From NCBI GenBank assembly GCA_026625625.1, contig CP113055.1:2110501-2174500 (forward strand): a stretch of DNA of 64,000 nucleotides, given 5' to 3'. This document shows, one piece after another, positions 35,228-42,951 of the stretch. Both the position numbers and the translations under genes were made by a program. This DNA is from Blastomonas sp. SL216 (GTDB lineage: Bacteria; Pseudomonadota; Alphaproteobacteria; Sphingomonadales; Sphingomonadaceae). Positions within the stretch are counted from its first letter, which is position 1. Each line of letters begins with the position of its first letter. The notes under the pieces were generated by a model. The model searched no databases. It saw nothing but the letters and a program-made list of their open reading frames with translations, and had not been told where the DNA came from.

Positions 35228-36295
35228 TCAACCCCGACCGATCAGCTTCTGCGCCATGCGATCGGCCACCGTGGCGGGCGATTCGCCGGTGGTGCGGCTT
35301 TCCTGCCAGATGCCGGTGAGGCGCTGAGGGATGCCGGTAAGGCGCGCGTGCACCTCTTCGACCTGCGCTGCGCGGCCTTCGGCCTGGGCGAAATATTCCA
35401 GCGCAACCGAGATGATGCCGCCTGCGTTGATCACATAATCGGGCGCATAGAGAATGCCGCGGTCGATCAGCATGTCGCCATGGTGCGGCCGTGCGAGCTG
35501 GTTGTTCGCGCCGCCGGCAACGATGCCGACATTGAGCTTCTCGATGCTTTCCGAATCGAGGATGGCGCCCAGCGCATTGGGGCTGAACACATCCGCCTCG
35601 ACCTGCATGATGCGGTCCGCGCTCACGGTTTCGGCGCCCAGCTCGTCGGCAAGCTTCTGCGCGCGATCGGCGTTCACATCGGCCAGCGTCAGCTTCGCGC
35701 CCTCGGCGGCGAGCAGACGGGCAAGGCCGCCACCGACGCTGCCGGTACCCTGGACCGCGATGCGCACGTCCTTGAGCTGGTCGGTGCCCAGCTTGAACGC
35801 GACCGCCGCCTTGACGCCCAGGAAGATGCCCTTGGCGGTGAACGGCCCGGGATCACCCCCGGCCGAGCCTGCGTCCTGCACCGGAAGACCAGACACGAAC
35901 CTGGTGCGCTTCGAGATCGCAACCATGTCGGCATCGGACATGCCGATATCTTCCGCCGTCACATAACGGCCGCCGAGCGCATCGATGGCATCGCCAAAGG
36001 CCGCCAGCATTTCGGGCGTCTTGCGATTGTCGGCATCGGCAAGGATCACCGCCTTGCCACCGCCCATCGGCAGACCGGCCATGGCGTTCTTGTAGCTCAT
36101 GCCGCGCGACAGGCGCAGCGCATCGGTGATGGCGCGGCCCTTGTCGGCATAATGCCAGAAGCGCGTGCCGCCGCCTGCAGGGCCAAGCTTGGTCGAGTGA
36201 ATCGCAATGATCGCCGATAGCCCGGAGGCGCGGTCGTGCACATATTGCACCGCCTCATGCTCGTCAAAGTCCGGCAGATCCCAATAGCTTTGCAC
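35228..36295 (-). CDS. Leucine dehydrogenase-type amino acid dehydrogenase (Glu/Leu/Phe/Val family)
   Basis: NAD-dependent oxidative deaminase of 355 aa, probably acting on branched-chain or aromatic amino acids. The catalytic lysine region is GLPMGGGKAVIL, preceded by the substrate glycine-rich PAGGGTRFWHY and YKNAMA with another lysine. The dinucleotide domain has VQGTGSVGGGLARLLAAEGAKLTLADVN (two parts). YVTAEDIGMSDADM and NNQLARPHHGDMLIDRGILYAPDYVINAGG are characteristic of leucine and phenylalanine dehydrogenases; glutamate specificity is unlikely given the length. It starts at ATG 36295, 65 bp from the tRNA gene, and stands alone in direction with ccm genes downstream beyond a repeat. 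Confidence 0.88.
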   Translation of the reverse strand: MQSYWDLPDFDEHEAVQYVHDRASGLSAIIAIHSTKLGPAGGGTRFWHYADKGRAITDALRLSRGMSYKNAMAGLPMGGGKAVILADADNRKTPEMLAAFGDAIDALGGRYVTAEDIGMSDADMVAISKRTRFVSGLPVQDAGSAGGDPGPFTAKGIFLGVKAAVAFKLGTDQLKDVRIAVQGTGSVGGGLARLLAAEGAKLTLADVNADRAQKLADELGAETVSADRIMQVEADVFSPNALGAILDSESIEKLNVGIVAGGANNQLARPHHGDMLIDRGILYAPDYVINAGGIISVALEYFAQAEGRAAQVEEVHARLTGIPQRLTGIWQESRTTGESPATVADRMAQKLIGRG

Positions 36296-36360
36296 GCGCC
36301 CGTCTCCCCAAGGCTGGTCGCGCGGCAGAGCCTGAAAAATGTCGTCATTTCAAGAGCAGA

Positions 36361-36437
36361 TGGGGCGACCGAGGGGTCTCGAACCCCCGACCTCCGGTAC
36401 CACAAACCGGCGCTCTAACCAACTGAGCTACGGTCGC
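36361..36437 (-). tRNA. tRNA-His (anticodon GTG)
   Basis: A complete cloverleaf. The acceptor stem is GCGACCG paired with CGGTCGC, followed by C73 and encoded CCA (TGG at 36361-36363 on the plus strand). The D arm is AGCTCAGTTGGTTAGAGC, the anticodon stem-loop is CCGGT-TTGTGGT-ACCGG with GTG as anticodon, and the T arm has GGGGGTTCGAGACCCC. The base before position 1 is G (36438), which can pair with C73, giving the G-1:C73 identity pair special to tRNA-His. Confidence 0.97.
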
Positions 36438-36467
36438 CACACACTGCGTACGCCACGCGGAGCGGTC

Positions 36468-36496
36468 CCTTAGGGGCGCGCGGGCGATATCGTCAA
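36468..36496 (-). promoter_or_regulatory. Possible promoter of tRNA-His
   Basis: On the minus strand TTGACG (36496-36491) and CTAAGG (36473-36468) are spaced by 17 bp, followed by a GC-rich discriminator. The expected start is about 20-25 bases before the mature tRNA. The -10 match is moderate. Confidence 0.42.
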
Positions 36497-36598
36497 GCGA
36501 CGAAATCAAGGCGGTCGCTATCTTACAAACCATGGCCCCATTGCAAGGGAAAATGCGGCAAAAAAGCGGTCCTGCGAAATTAAATTAGCCAGACATTG

Positions 36599-37597
36599 TC
36601 AAGGCTCGCCAATGCGGCGGCTGATCACGCGTGCGGGTGTCAATTGCGCATCGAGCAGGCTGGTCTGCCGCCAGCGACTCTCGCCCTGCTCGATCACCAG
36701 ATCGAGTTCGAACCAGCGCGTGACGATCTGCGGCTGCGATTCGATCTCGGGGCCGAAGGTCTGCGATTGCAGCGCCAGCGGCCGCCAGAAATCGGCGATC
36801 CGCGCATAGCCCAAGGCCGGGCGCTGCGCGATCAGGCCGCGCGCACGGTCGAGCGGGATCTTGCCCGGCGCAAGCATCATGATCAGCGGAGCCTGTTCGG
36901 GCAGCAGCGTGTTGACGTTGATCGGCGACAGGATCGCATCGGGCAGCGCGCAGATCCACGGCTCAAGCCGCGCATAGATTTGCGGCGTCATCCCGCGCAG
37001 CGCCTGCACCTCGCCCTTGTCGCCCAGCAGCCGCCCGGCGGTGCGATAGGGCTGGTCGAGCTGCTGGTAGAACTGATCCTCAGCCCCGGCAGGCAGGGCG
37101 ACCTGGTCGCTATCGATCCAGTCGGCCAGCGCATCGGCCAGCCCGCTTGCCTCGTCCGACCCGATCCCCAGCGCCTGCATCAACCCGGCAAACTGGCCGA
37201 TGCCCAACGGCCGCGCGGCAAAATCGCCCGGCTGGCCTTCCACTACCGAATTGAGGTTGAAGCAGTTGCCGCCATCGTTGACGGTCGCGGTCACCACAGC
37301 GCCAGAGCCATCGTCGATCGGCAGCACATTGGGCTTGCCGATCCAGCCGCCGACATTGACCGTGCGCGCAGGACTCAGATCGAGCTGGCGCTTGATCTCG
37401 CGCGCGGCATAGCGCTCCGCGCCCAGCGCGGCAAAACGCGCCCTGTCGGCTGCACCGGCATTGGCGGCCAGGCGCACTGCCAGATTGACGCGGTCGAGGA
37501 TCAGGGTGGTGACGATGGCCATCACCGCGACCAGCAACAGGACGCTGAGCAGCGCGATGCCGCGCTCCGAAGGCCGGGGAACGCGACGCCCGCTCAT
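36599..37597 (-). CDS. gspK: Type II secretion system minor pseudopilin GspK
   Basis: Tip subunit of the type II secretion pseudopilus, 332 aa. The N terminus has a prepilin-like leader: SERG followed by IALLSVLLLVAVMAIVTTLILDRV, but with Ile-Ala at the cleavage site and no Glu at +5, which is the usual GspK exception. The family domain contains DALADWIDSDQ, the calcium-binding-type aspartates, and the SPINVNTLLPE segment that is diagnostic for GspK. The start is ATG 37597, which overlaps the gspJ stop. Three pseudopilin genes I-J-K form a unit; no other gsp gene is present in the window. Confidence 0.9.
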   Translation of the reverse strand: MSGRRVPRPSERGIALLSVLLLVAVMAIVTTLILDRVNLAVRLAANAGAADRARFAALGAERYAAREIKRQLDLSPARTVNVGGWIGKPNVLPIDDGSGAVVTATVNDGGNCFNLNSVVEGQPGDFAARPLGIGQFAGLMQALGIGSDEASGLADALADWIDSDQVALPAGAEDQFYQQLDQPYRTAGRLLGDKGEVQALRGMTPQIYARLEPWICALPDAILSPINVNTLLPEQAPLIMMLAPGKIPLDRARGLIAQRPALGYARIADFWRPLALQSQTFGPEIESQPQIVTRWFELDLVIEQGESRWRQTSLLDAQLTPARVISRRIGEP

Positions 37598-38205
37598 CCG
37601 CCGCCACCTGCGACCAGAAACTCCAGCGTCAGCGCCTGGGACGGGTTGTCCCGCTGAGCCAGGGTCAGTTCGATGGCGATCGGCAGCTCGTCGGTACGCT
37701 GCGGTCGCCAATCGGTCTGCCAGACGCCCTGCTTGTCACGAAAGCGGAGCGTGGCGCTTTCCACCCCCTCCAGGATTGCCACTGGCGCGCCGGTCTTTGC
37801 ACCATCGGCCTTGGCGGCGACCGCGCGGGTCAGTTGCCCGCCCTCCAGCGCCCATTCGATCCGCTGCAGGCTGGAACTGCCAGGCTGCGGATCGATCTGC
37901 GGTATCTGGCGCGAAAAGCCGAGCAGCAGACCATCGCCAGTCATCAGCGCCACCCGGTCGCCCCCCAGTGCATCGCGCGACGGACGCGGCAGCATCAGCG
38001 TCATGTCCTGCGCCATGATCGCCGAGAAACGGCGCAGATCGCCCATCTCCTCCAGCCGCACCGCGCTGCGCGCCTCGGCCTCGACGCTCTGGCGTAACAG
38101 AACGACCGATGCGGTGGCGATCATCCCGAAGATGAACAGGGCGACCAACATTTCGACCAGGGTGAAGCCGGCGGCCCTGCGCCCGCCCCTGTTCTGCGCG
38201 TCCAT
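37594..38205 (-). CDS. gspJ: Type II secretion system minor pseudopilin GspJ
   Basis: Minor pseudopilin, 203 aa. The prepilin peptidase site is AAG/FTLVEMLVALFIFGMIA with Glu at +5, directly typical. The C-terminal part (VALMTGDGLLLGFSR, LQRIEWALEGGQLTR, TLRFRDKQGVWQTDW) has the GspJ pattern. The start ATG 38205 shares its A with the gspI stop (TGATG); GTG 38208 is an alternative. GspJ, GspI and GspK form the trimeric tip that starts pseudopilus assembly. Confidence 0.9.
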   Translation of the reverse strand: MDAQNRGGRRAAGFTLVEMLVALFIFGMIATASVVLLRQSVEAEARSAVRLEEMGDLRRFSAIMAQDMTLMLPRPSRDALGGDRVALMTGDGLLLGFSRQIPQIDPQPGSSSLQRIEWALEGGQLTRAVAAKADGAKTGAPVAILEGVESATLRFRDKQGVWQTDWRPQRTDELPIAIELTLAQRDNPSQALTLEFLVAGGGG

Positions 38206-38582
38206 CACGACACCGGTCTCAGCACGATGAGCGTCACCTCAGGCCCGGCACCCTGTTTCACCGCCAGATCGACCTTGAGCAGTTCGCCGCCCTCCAGCGC
38301 GGTGGTGGTGCGCCGCCAGGTGAAATTGCGCCCGGCATTGGTGGCGGCACCTTGCGTGTCGCCCAGCGCGGGCGGGTTGGGGTCGGTCAGCGCCTCGACC
38401 GCCAGATTGCGCACCGTGATCTCGCTGTAGAGCCGACTGTCGAGTTCCGCCGTCTGCATCAGGCTGGCCCCCTGCAGCTTGATCAGCGCCAGCGCCGCGA
38501 TCGAGAATACGGCTAGCGCCACCAGCATTTCCAGCAGGCTGAAACCCATGTCTTGGCGGGGGTGGCGGGCGCGGCGCGGCAT
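38205..38582 (-). CDS. gspI: Type II secretion system minor pseudopilin GspI
   Basis: Minor pseudopilin, 125 aa. The leader MPRRARHPRQDMG is basic and is followed by the prepilin peptidase site G/FSLLEMLVALAVFSIAALAL with Glu at +5. The segment SRLYSEITVRNLAVEALTD is typical for GspI, and the C-terminal part ends VTLIVLRPVS. The start is ATG 38582; an upstream open frame has no supporting signal. It is the first gene of the I-J-K set and is divergent from the oxygenase operon (gap 38583-38695). Confidence 0.88.
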   Translation of the reverse strand: MPRRARHPRQDMGFSLLEMLVALAVFSIAALALIKLQGASLMQTAELDSRLYSEITVRNLAVEALTDPNPPALGDTQGAATNAGRNFTWRRTTTALEGGELLKVDLAVKQGAGPEVTLIVLRPVS

Positions 38583-38695
38583 GGGCTGCCATTTAGCCGC
38601 CAATGCTGGCCTGCGCCAGCCGTTTGCGCCTTGAAACGCACCCCGATTGGTGGCTATTCGCATTGCAGGGCTAGGCCGCAGCGCGGATGGGAACG

Positions 38696-39355
38696 ATGAG
38701 CGACAGCGAGAGCATGATCGAGCCTGGCAGCAACCAGTGCGACACAGCCGCGCTGATCAAGGTGCCGGGCGTCCAGAAGGTGCCGACCCCGCGGATGGAG
38801 CTTTTCATCCTGCGCAATTTCCTGTCAGCAGAGGAATGCGCGCGGTTCATCGCCAAGATCGATGCCGACCGACGGCCATCGACCATCGCCGACCCCAATG
38901 GCGACAGCTATTTCCGCACCTCTGAAACCTGCGACATGCGCGCCGACGATCCCGATGTCATCGCGCTCGACCAGCGGCTGAGCGCGCTTTCGGGCATCGA
39001 TCTGCAGTATGGCGAGACGATGCAGGGCCAGCGCTATGCCGTGGGCCAGGAATTCAAGGCGCATACCGACTATTTCGAGCCCGGCGGCGAGGATTTCGCG
39101 CGCTTTACCAGCGTGGCCGGGCAGCGCACCTGGACCTTCATGCTCTATCTGAACGAGCCGGAAGCCGGGGGCGCGACGCGGTTCAAGACGATCGGCAAGT
39201 CGATCCAGCCCGAAGCCGGCAAGCTGCTCGCCTGGAACAACCGCCGCCCCGATGGCAGCGTGAACCCGGCGACCATCCACCATGGCATGAAGGTGCGCGA
39301 AGGCACGAAGTACATCATCACCAAATGGTATCGCGAGAGGCCCTGGGGCTGGTGA
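38696..39355 (+). CDS. 2-oxoglutarate/Fe(II)-dependent oxygenase, prolyl 4-hydroxylase type
   Basis: Double-stranded beta-helix oxygenase, 219 aa. The iron triad is His123 and Asp125 in FKAHTDYFEPGG and His195/196 in TIHHGMKV; a basic residue a few positions later (Lys199 or Arg201) can bind 2-oxoglutarate. MLYLNEPEAGGATRF matches the prolyl 4-hydroxylase alpha-subunit family. The start is ATG 38696, with GGGA upstream; ATG 38687 is also possible. It is the first gene of a tightly overlapping operon with an Nramp-like transporter and 5-oxoprolinase genes. Its target may be a free proline-type amino acid or a peptidyl proline; the context favours a small-molecule or peptide link but does not prove it. 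Confidence 0.86.
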   Translation: MSDSESMIEPGSNQCDTAALIKVPGVQKVPTPRMELFILRNFLSAEECARFIAKIDADRRPSTIADPNGDSYFRTSETCDMRADDPDVIALDQRLSALSGIDLQYGETMQGQRYAVGQEFKAHTDYFEPGGEDFARFTSVAGQRTWTFMLYLNEPEAGGATRFKTIGKSIQPEAGKLLAWNNRRPDGSVNPATIHHGMKVREGTKYIITKWYRERPWGW

Positions 39356-40575
39356 GGCTCACCGCCTATCGCCCTGGGCCCGCGATGCTGGTGACTGCGG
39401 CCTTTATCGGCCCCGGCACCGTCACCGCGTGCGCCAGCGCCGGGATCGGCTTTGGCTATGCGCTGCTTTGGGCGCTGGTCTTTGCAACCATCGCCACCAT
39501 CCTGCTGCAGAACATGGCGGCGCGCGTCGCCATCGTGACCGGGCAGGGGCTGGCCGAGGCGATCCTTGCGGCGGCGGCCAACCCGGCGCTGCGCTGGGCG
39601 ATGGCGGCGCTGATCTTTGCATCGCTGGCCATCGGCAATTCGGCCTATCAGGCGGGCAATGTCAGCGGAACGGCGGCGGGCCTGAAGCTGCTGGGCGTAA
39701 CCGGGGTGTCCCCTGCCCTGCTCGCGCTGGCCATAGGGACGGTGGCGGCCGCGCTGGTGATCATCGGCAAGCCCGCCTGGCTGGAAAAGCTGCTGATCGC
39801 GCTGGTGCTGGCGATGTCGCTCGCGTTTATCGGGGGGCTGGCGGTGATCGAGGTCGACTGGGCGGCCGCCGCGCGCGGCCTTGTCCCCAGCCTGCCCAGC
39901 GACAGCCTGTTCACCGCGATTGCGCTCATCGGCACCACGGTGGTGCCGTATAACCTGTTCCTGCATGCAGCATCGGTGCGCGGCAAGTTCAGCGCCGACA
40001 ACGAAGGGCTGGCGGCATCAAATCTTGATACGGCCATTTCGGTGACGCTGGGCGGACTGCTCTCCATGGCGATCGTCATCATGGGCGCGGCGACGGCGGC
40101 GATGGCGGCGAGCGGCGCGGGGCCGCTCGATGACACCGCGCTGCGGCTGGAGAGCCTGTTCGGGCTGCCCGCACGCATCGTCTTTGCCTCGGGCCTGATC
40201 GGTGCGGGATTCAGCTCGGCACTGACCGCGCCGGTGGCGACCGGCTATGTGCTCGCCGAGATGATGGGCGGCGCGGGCGATCCGGCCAGGCGTGCGCGCA
40301 TCTTCAAGGGTACCGCGCTCGCGGTGGTGATCATCGGCACGCTGTTTGCCGTGTTCGCGGTGAACCCGGTCGAACTCATCCTGATCGCCCAGTCCGCCAA
40401 TGGCCTCTTGCTGCCGATCCTCGCCGCGTTTCTGCTCTGGGTCGCCTCGCGCCGGGCGAGCCTGGGCAGCTTTGCCAATGGCCCGGTCGCCAATGCGGCA
40501 GGTGTCGTCGTGGTGCTGATGTGCGCTGGCCTTGGCATGCGGCTGATCCTGCGGTCGATCGGCATCTGGCCGTGA
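39352..40575 (+). CDS. Nramp-fold transporter lacking the divalent-metal ligands
   Basis: Inner-membrane protein of 407 aa with eleven predicted helices of the Nramp/SLC11 pattern. The helix-1 motif, DPGN in metal transporters, is GPGT here (residues 20-23). The helix-6 motif, ATVMPHN in metal transporters, is TTVVPYN (195-201). Thus the Asp, Asn and Met that coordinate Mn or Fe are all replaced. It is not expected to be a normal manganese transporter. The start is GTG 39352 inside the stop of the oxygenase gene and its own stop overlaps pxpA, so it is coupled to 5-oxoproline metabolism. Related genes (the ycsG type) are found with pxpA homologues in other bacteria. A non-metal substrate such as 5-oxoproline is an inference. 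Confidence 0.85.
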   Translation: MRLTAYRPGPAMLVTAAFIGPGTVTACASAGIGFGYALLWALVFATIATILLQNMAARVAIVTGQGLAEAILAAAANPALRWAMAALIFASLAIGNSAYQAGNVSGTAAGLKLLGVTGVSPALLALAIGTVAAALVIIGKPAWLEKLLIALVLAMSLAFIGGLAVIEVDWAAAARGLVPSLPSDSLFTAIALIGTTVVPYNLFLHAASVRGKFSADNEGLAASNLDTAISVTLGGLLSMAIVIMGAATAAMAASGAGPLDDTALRLESLFGLPARIVFASGLIGAGFSSALTAPVATGYVLAEMMGGAGDPARRARIFKGTALAVVIIGTLFAVFAVNPVELILIAQSANGLLLPILAAFLLWVASRRASLGSFANGPVANAAGVVVVLMCAGLGMRLILRSIGIWP

Positions 40576-41360
40576 CCCGATCGATCGATCTCAATGCCGA
40601 TCTGGGCGAAGAGCCCGACCAGCAGCCGCGCGACATCGCGCTGATGCAGGTCCTATCCAGCTGTAATATCGCCTGTGGCGGCCATGCCGGGGACGAGGCG
40701 AGCATGACGACGATGCTGCGCGCGGCAAGCGCCGCCGGCGTCGCGCCAGGTGCGCATCCCAGCTATCCTGATCGCGCAGGGTTCGGGCGGGTATCGCTTG
40801 CCATGCCGCTGCCCGAGCTGATCAATTCGCTGCTGGATCAGGTGCGCGCGCTGGACGCCGTGGCTGCGCGCGAAGGCATTGCGCTCACCCATATCAAGCC
40901 GCACGGCATGCTGTACAACGACCTCGCCAACCGGCCCGACATGGCGCTGGCGGTGGCGACCGCGCTGTACCAGGCCTTTCCGCATCTCGCACAGGTAGGG
41001 CTGGCGCATTCGGCCAGCGCGCACGCCGCACAGGCGGCCGGCGCCCGCTTCATCGCCGAGGGCTTTGTCGACCGGGGCTATACGCCTGCGCGGCGGCTGA
41101 TCCCGCGCAGCCAGCCTGGCGCGCTGATCGCCAGCGACGCCGATCGCGCCGCACAAGCCGTCGCGATCGCCACCGGCCAGCCGCTAACCGCCAGTGACGG
41201 CAGCCTGATCGCGGTTGAGGCGCAAAGCCTGTGCATCCATTCCGACAGTCCGGGCGCGGAACAAACCGCTTTGCGGATAGCAGACGAGATGGCACTCTTG
41301 GGGATAACGATAAAGGCCCCTGGAGAGCTGCCCGATGACCCAGCCGATCTATTGCGCTGA
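40572..41360 (+). CDS. pxpA: 5-oxoprolinase subunit A (LamB/YcsF family)
   Basis: Subunit of the ATP-dependent 5-oxoprolinase PxpABC, which opens 5-oxo-L-proline to glutamate. The 262-aa protein starts SIDLNADLGE and has SCNIACGGHAGDEASM, APGAHPSYPDRAGFGR and HIKPHGMLYNDL, the four signature regions of the LamB/YcsF family. The start is GTG 40572, overlapping the transporter stop; the frame upstream is not used. pxpB overlaps its 3' end by 26 bp. Confidence 0.93.
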   Translation: MTRSIDLNADLGEEPDQQPRDIALMQVLSSCNIACGGHAGDEASMTTMLRAASAAGVAPGAHPSYPDRAGFGRVSLAMPLPELINSLLDQVRALDAVAAREGIALTHIKPHGMLYNDLANRPDMALAVATALYQAFPHLAQVGLAHSASAHAAQAAGARFIAEGFVDRGYTPARRLIPRSQPGALIASDADRAAQAVAIATGQPLTASDGSLIAVEAQSLCIHSDSPGAEQTALRIADEMALLGITIKAPGELPDDPADLLR

Positions 41361-41994
41361 CGACTGGTTGATGATTCGAGGTCTGCCGCCCGAACGCGTA
41401 GCGGCCTTGGCCACGGCAGCAGAAGCGCAAGGCTGGGACGATATCGTGCCTGGGCTGGACAGCCTGTCGCTGGGCTGGAACCCGGCCGAGCGCGGAATCG
41501 AGGCAGCACAGGCGCTCGCCCGGGCCCTGACCGACGGCGATGCCACAGCGCCCGACATCGCATCCGCGCCGTTGGCGACGCTGCACATCTGCTACGAAGC
41601 GCCCTGGGCGCATGATGCGGACATTGTCGCCGAACTGCTCGGCATGGCCACCGATGCGCTGCCGCAATGGCATGCCGCGCAGGACTGGAGCGTTGCCATG
41701 CTGGGTTTCCAGCCGGGCTTTGCGTACCTGACCTGCGACGCGCGCATCCCTGACATCCCCCGCCTTTCCGATCCGCGTGCGCGGGTCGAGGGTGGGTCGG
41801 TCGGGTTGCTCGGCCAGATTTGCGGGCTCTATCCGCATGCCGGGCCCGGTGGCTGGCCGATCATCGGCCGCATTGCCGAAACCCTGTTCGATCCGCATGC
41901 CGCATCCCCCGCCTTGCTTCAGGCCGGGCAGAAGGTGCGCTTCGCGCGGATCAGCGCCGACGATCTCGCGGCACGGACGGGAGGCAGCGCATGA
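41335..41994 (+). CDS. pxpB: 5-oxoprolinase subunit B (KipI/allophanate hydrolase subunit 1 type)
   Basis: Carboxyltransferase-domain (C/D) protein of 219 aa. The diagnostic segment is VAMLGFQPGFAYLTCDARI, followed by PRLSDPRARVEGGSVGLLGQICGLYPHAGPGGWPIIGR (strand-turn repeats typical of KipI). The start ATG 41335 lies within pxpA. With PxpC it forms the part that couples ATP to ring activation. KipI homologues inhibit sporulation kinase in Bacillus, but here the three-gene set argues for oxoprolinase. Confidence 0.9.
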   Translation: MTQPIYCADDWLMIRGLPPERVAALATAAEAQGWDDIVPGLDSLSLGWNPAERGIEAAQALARALTDGDATAPDIASAPLATLHICYEAPWAHDADIVAELLGMATDALPQWHAAQDWSVAMLGFQPGFAYLTCDARIPDIPRLSDPRARVEGGSVGLLGQICGLYPHAGPGGWPIIGRIAETLFDPHAASPALLQAGQKVRFARISADDLAARTGGSA

Positions 41995-42932
41995 GCCTTA
42001 CCGTCCTCAAGGCCGGGCTGCAGTCGAGCATCCAGGCCGGCCCCTTCCGATCCTTGCGCAAGCTGGCGGTGCCGTCGGGCGGCGCGGCCGATACGCTGAG
42101 CCTGGCGCTCGCCAACCGGCTGGTCGGCCAGCCGCTCGATGCAGCCGGAATTGAAATCACGCTGGGTCCGGCGGAGTTCCGCGCGGAGCGGGCGCTGAGC
42201 GTCGCAGTCACCGGGGCACCGTGCCAGATCCAGATCAACGGCGATGAGGCCGAACCGCACCACACGCTGCACCTGAAGGCGGGCGACACGCTCAGCATCG
42301 GGCGCGTCTGGGCGGGATGCCGCGTGTACCTTGCGCTGTCGGCGCAGATCGATGTCCCCGAATTGCTGGGCACACGCTCGACGCTGATCGGGGCGGGCTT
42401 TGGCGGGCTGGACGGTCGCGCGCTGGCCGATGGCGATGTCATCGCGCTCGGCAGCGGCGGTGCGGATTCTCCATCGCTCGTCACCCCTCCCGAGTTGCAG
42501 CCGTTTTTCGGCCATGGCTTCGTGCTGCGCATCGTTGCCGGGCCGGAAAGCGAGCGGCTGGCGCTGGGGATGGCGGCCTTGGCGCGCAAACGCTGGCGCG
42601 TTTCCTCCAGATCGAGCCGCATGGGCCTGAAATTGCAGGGGACCGCGATCGACCTCAACTCTGCCGCACCGATCCGCAGCGGCGCGGTCTTCCCCGGAAT
42701 CATCCAGTGCCCGCCCGACGGGATGCCCTATCTGATCGGCTGCGAAGGCCAGACCACCGGCGGCTATCCGCGCATCGGCCAGGTCGTTCGCGCCGACCGG
42801 CACCTGATCGGCCAGCTCGCGCCCAATGCGACGATGCTGCTGGTGCCGGTCCAGCCCGAACAGGCCGAACAGATCCACGCCGAAAAGCTGGCGCTCTGGA
42901 CGGACTGGCTGCCCGGTCTGGCGCTCGCCTGA
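41991..42932 (+). CDS. pxpC: 5-oxoprolinase subunit C (KipA/allophanate hydrolase subunit 2 type)
   Basis: Biotin-dependent carboxyltransferase-like protein of 313 aa. Typical segments are LQSSIQAGPFRSL near the N terminus, VPSGGAADTLSLALANRLVG, EITLGPAEFRAE, and SSRSSRMGLKLQG and GIIQCPPDGMPYLIGCEGQTTGGYPRIGQVV late in the chain. The start is ATG 41991, overlapping pxpB by 4 bp. It is the last gene of the operon; a hairpin whose arms contain its stop and that of the convergent GST gene follows. Confidence 0.9.
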   Translation: MSLTVLKAGLQSSIQAGPFRSLRKLAVPSGGAADTLSLALANRLVGQPLDAAGIEITLGPAEFRAERALSVAVTGAPCQIQINGDEAEPHHTLHLKAGDTLSIGRVWAGCRVYLALSAQIDVPELLGTRSTLIGAGFGGLDGRALADGDVIALGSGGADSPSLVTPPELQPFFGHGFVLRIVAGPESERLALGMAALARKRWRVSSRSSRMGLKLQGTAIDLNSAAPIRSGAVFPGIIQCPPDGMPYLIGCEGQTTGGYPRIGQVVRADRHLIGQLAPNATMLLVPVQPEQAEQIHAEKLALWTDWLPGLALA

Positions 42933-42951
42933 CCGGGCGCGCGGTCAGGCG
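42926..42951. terminator. Hairpin spanning two convergent stop codons
   Basis: CGCCTGACC (42926-42934) and GGTCAGGCG (42943-42951) form a perfect 9-bp stem with an 8-base loop. The TGA of pxpC is in the left arm and the TGA of the convergent GST gene is in the right arm. There is no T run. It may work as a two-way end point. Confidence 0.5.

Noticed and set aside
36361-36598. tRNA-His as an attachment site for an integrated element
   Set aside because: No integrase gene and no repeated 3' part of the tRNA were found; the neighbouring gsp genes are chromosomal types.
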